From positions 1-7,944 of the forward strand of contig CAMLMQ010000143.1 of NCBI GenBank assembly GCA_946481135.1: a stretch of DNA of 7,944 nt. The letters run 5' to 3'. Of the stretch, positions 6,072-7,944 are shown piece by piece. Every line of letters starts with the position of its first letter. Position 1 is the first letter of the stretch. The notes under the pieces were generated by a model. The model was given only the letters and a program-made list of their open reading frames with translations, was not told where the DNA came from and ran no database searches. Source of the DNA: an uncultured Microbacteriaceae bacterium (lineage in GTDB: Bacteria; Actinomycetota; Actinomycetes; Actinomycetales; Microbacteriaceae). The translations under genes and the position numbers were made by a program.

Positions 6072-7364
<1,293 letters not shown>

Positions 7365-7370
7365 CCTTAC

Positions 7371-7376
7371 AGCCTA
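7371..7376 (-). promoter_or_regulatory. Predicted -10 box for leaderless gltA transcript
   Basis: Minus-strand TAGGCT, six bases (GTAAGG), then GTG 7364. The box is identical to those before the lipoprotein gene and the bkd operon. No clear -35 element is found, and no other Shine-Dalgarno position fits a longer leader. Confidence 0.55.
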
Positions 7377-7421
7377 GGGGTGGCCGACAGGCACTACCGC
7401 GACGTGCAGAGAAGGGCCTGG

Positions 7422-7944
7422 TCAGTTGGAGGTTGACGCCAAACGACGCGCGGCCTCGGCGACGCGTTCGTCGCTCGCGGTGAGCGAGATGCGCACATGC
7501 GCGGCCCCCGCGTCGCCGTAGAACGCGCCCGGCGTGACGAGGATGCCGTGGTCGGCCAGCGCCGCCACGGTCGCCCAGCTGTCCTCGCCGCGGGTCGCCC
7601 AGAGGTAGAGGCCGGCGCGCGAGGAGTCGATGCGGAACCCGGCATCCTCGAGGGCGCGCACGAGGATGTCGCGGCGGCTCCGGTAGCGCGCCTTCTGCTC
7701 GACCACGTGGGCGTCGTCGGCGAGGGCGACGGCCATCGCGTGCTGCACGGGGGCCGGCGGGATGAGCCCCGCGTGCTTGCGGGCGTCGAGGATCTCGCCG
7801 ACGAGGTCGCTGCAGCCGGCGATGAACCCGGCGCGGTAGCCGGCGAGGTTGGAGCGCTTCGAGAGCGAGTGCACGGCGAGGGTGAGGCGGCGCGAGCCCT
7901 GCGTCACCTCGGGGTCGAGGATGGATGCCGTGGGGGCGTCCGAC
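7422..7944 (-). CDS. dapC: Succinyldiaminopimelate transaminase DapC (C-terminal 173 residues, 5' end outside window)
   Basis: This is the C-terminal part of a class I/II PLP aminotransferase of the DapC type, which converts N-succinyl-2-amino-6-oxopimelate to N-succinyl-LL-diaminopimelate in lysine and peptidoglycan synthesis, using glutamate as amino donor. The frame is open to the right edge of the window, so the start lies outside; the GTG at 7907 is internal, since SDAPTASILDPE precedes it in frame and fits the family. The PLP-binding Lys is in SLSKRSNLAGYRAGF, a signature of this subgroup; further on are HAGLIPPAPVQHAMAVAL, SRAGLYLWATRGEDSW and TPGAFYGDAGAAHVRISLTAS, the last holding the Arg expected to bind substrate carboxylate. 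It is upstream of gltA on the same strand with a 57-base gap. A related aminotransferase is the alternative, but the SLSKRSNLAGYRAGF context favours DapC. Confidence 0.85.
   Translation of the reverse strand, partial: SDAPTASILDPEVTQGSRRLTLAVHSLSKRSNLAGYRAGFIAGCSDLVGEILDARKHAGLIPPAPVQHAMAVALADDAHVVEQKARYRSRRDILVRALEDAGFRIDSSRAGLYLWATRGEDSWATVAALADHGILVTPGAFYGDAGAAHVRISLTASDERVAEAARRLASTSN

Overview
The window is chromosomal DNA from a high-GC actinobacterium, most likely a member of the Microbacteriaceae or a close relative. This rests on the very GC-rich third codon positions, frequent GTG starts, genes with a TAGGCT-type -10 box immediately before the start codon (leaderless transcripts), and protein families typical of that group. 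The species cannot be named from the sequence alone.

The left part (1-1538) is read rightward. It holds the 3' end of rsgA (30S-subunit assembly GTPase), then an inositol-monophosphatase-fold enzyme that best fits the actinobacterial histidinol-phosphatase HisN, then a small lipoprotein with a septum-formation-type domain. Everything from 1535 to the right edge is read leftward. In transcription order this is: the 3' part of dapC (lysine/diaminopimelate pathway), gltA (citrate synthase), an isolated gene for an AbiEi/DUF559-type protein (predicted DNA-binding wing plus Vsr-like nuclease fold), and a compact three-gene operon for a branched-chain 2-oxo-acid dehydrogenase (E1 alpha, E1 beta, E2). 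The two blocks converge at 1535-1538, where one CTAG palindrome supplies the TAG stop codon of both the lipoprotein and the E2 gene.

Most of the genes are core metabolism: histidine and lysine/peptidoglycan precursors, entry to the TCA cycle, and branched-chain acyl-CoA supply, which in this group feeds iso/anteiso fatty acid synthesis. The E3 (lipoamide dehydrogenase) subunit needed by the E1/E2 complex is not encoded here and must come from elsewhere.

The stand-out element is the DUF559-type gene between gltA and the bkd operon. It is bracketed by two related hairpins whose outer arms form a near-perfect 23-bp inverted repeat (21 of 23 matches) at 4940-4962 and 6023-6045. The gene's own stop codon lies inside the left hairpin. 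This looks like a self-contained nuclease-plus-palindrome cassette placed in a housekeeping intergenic region. Whether it moves is an inference. Other points of interest are four matching leaderless promoters, a strong excess of the hexamer GGATGC/GCATCC across the window, and a tandem imperfect repeat that forms the end of rsgA and the region before hisN. No tRNA, rRNA, CRISPR array or conventional insertion sequence was seen.
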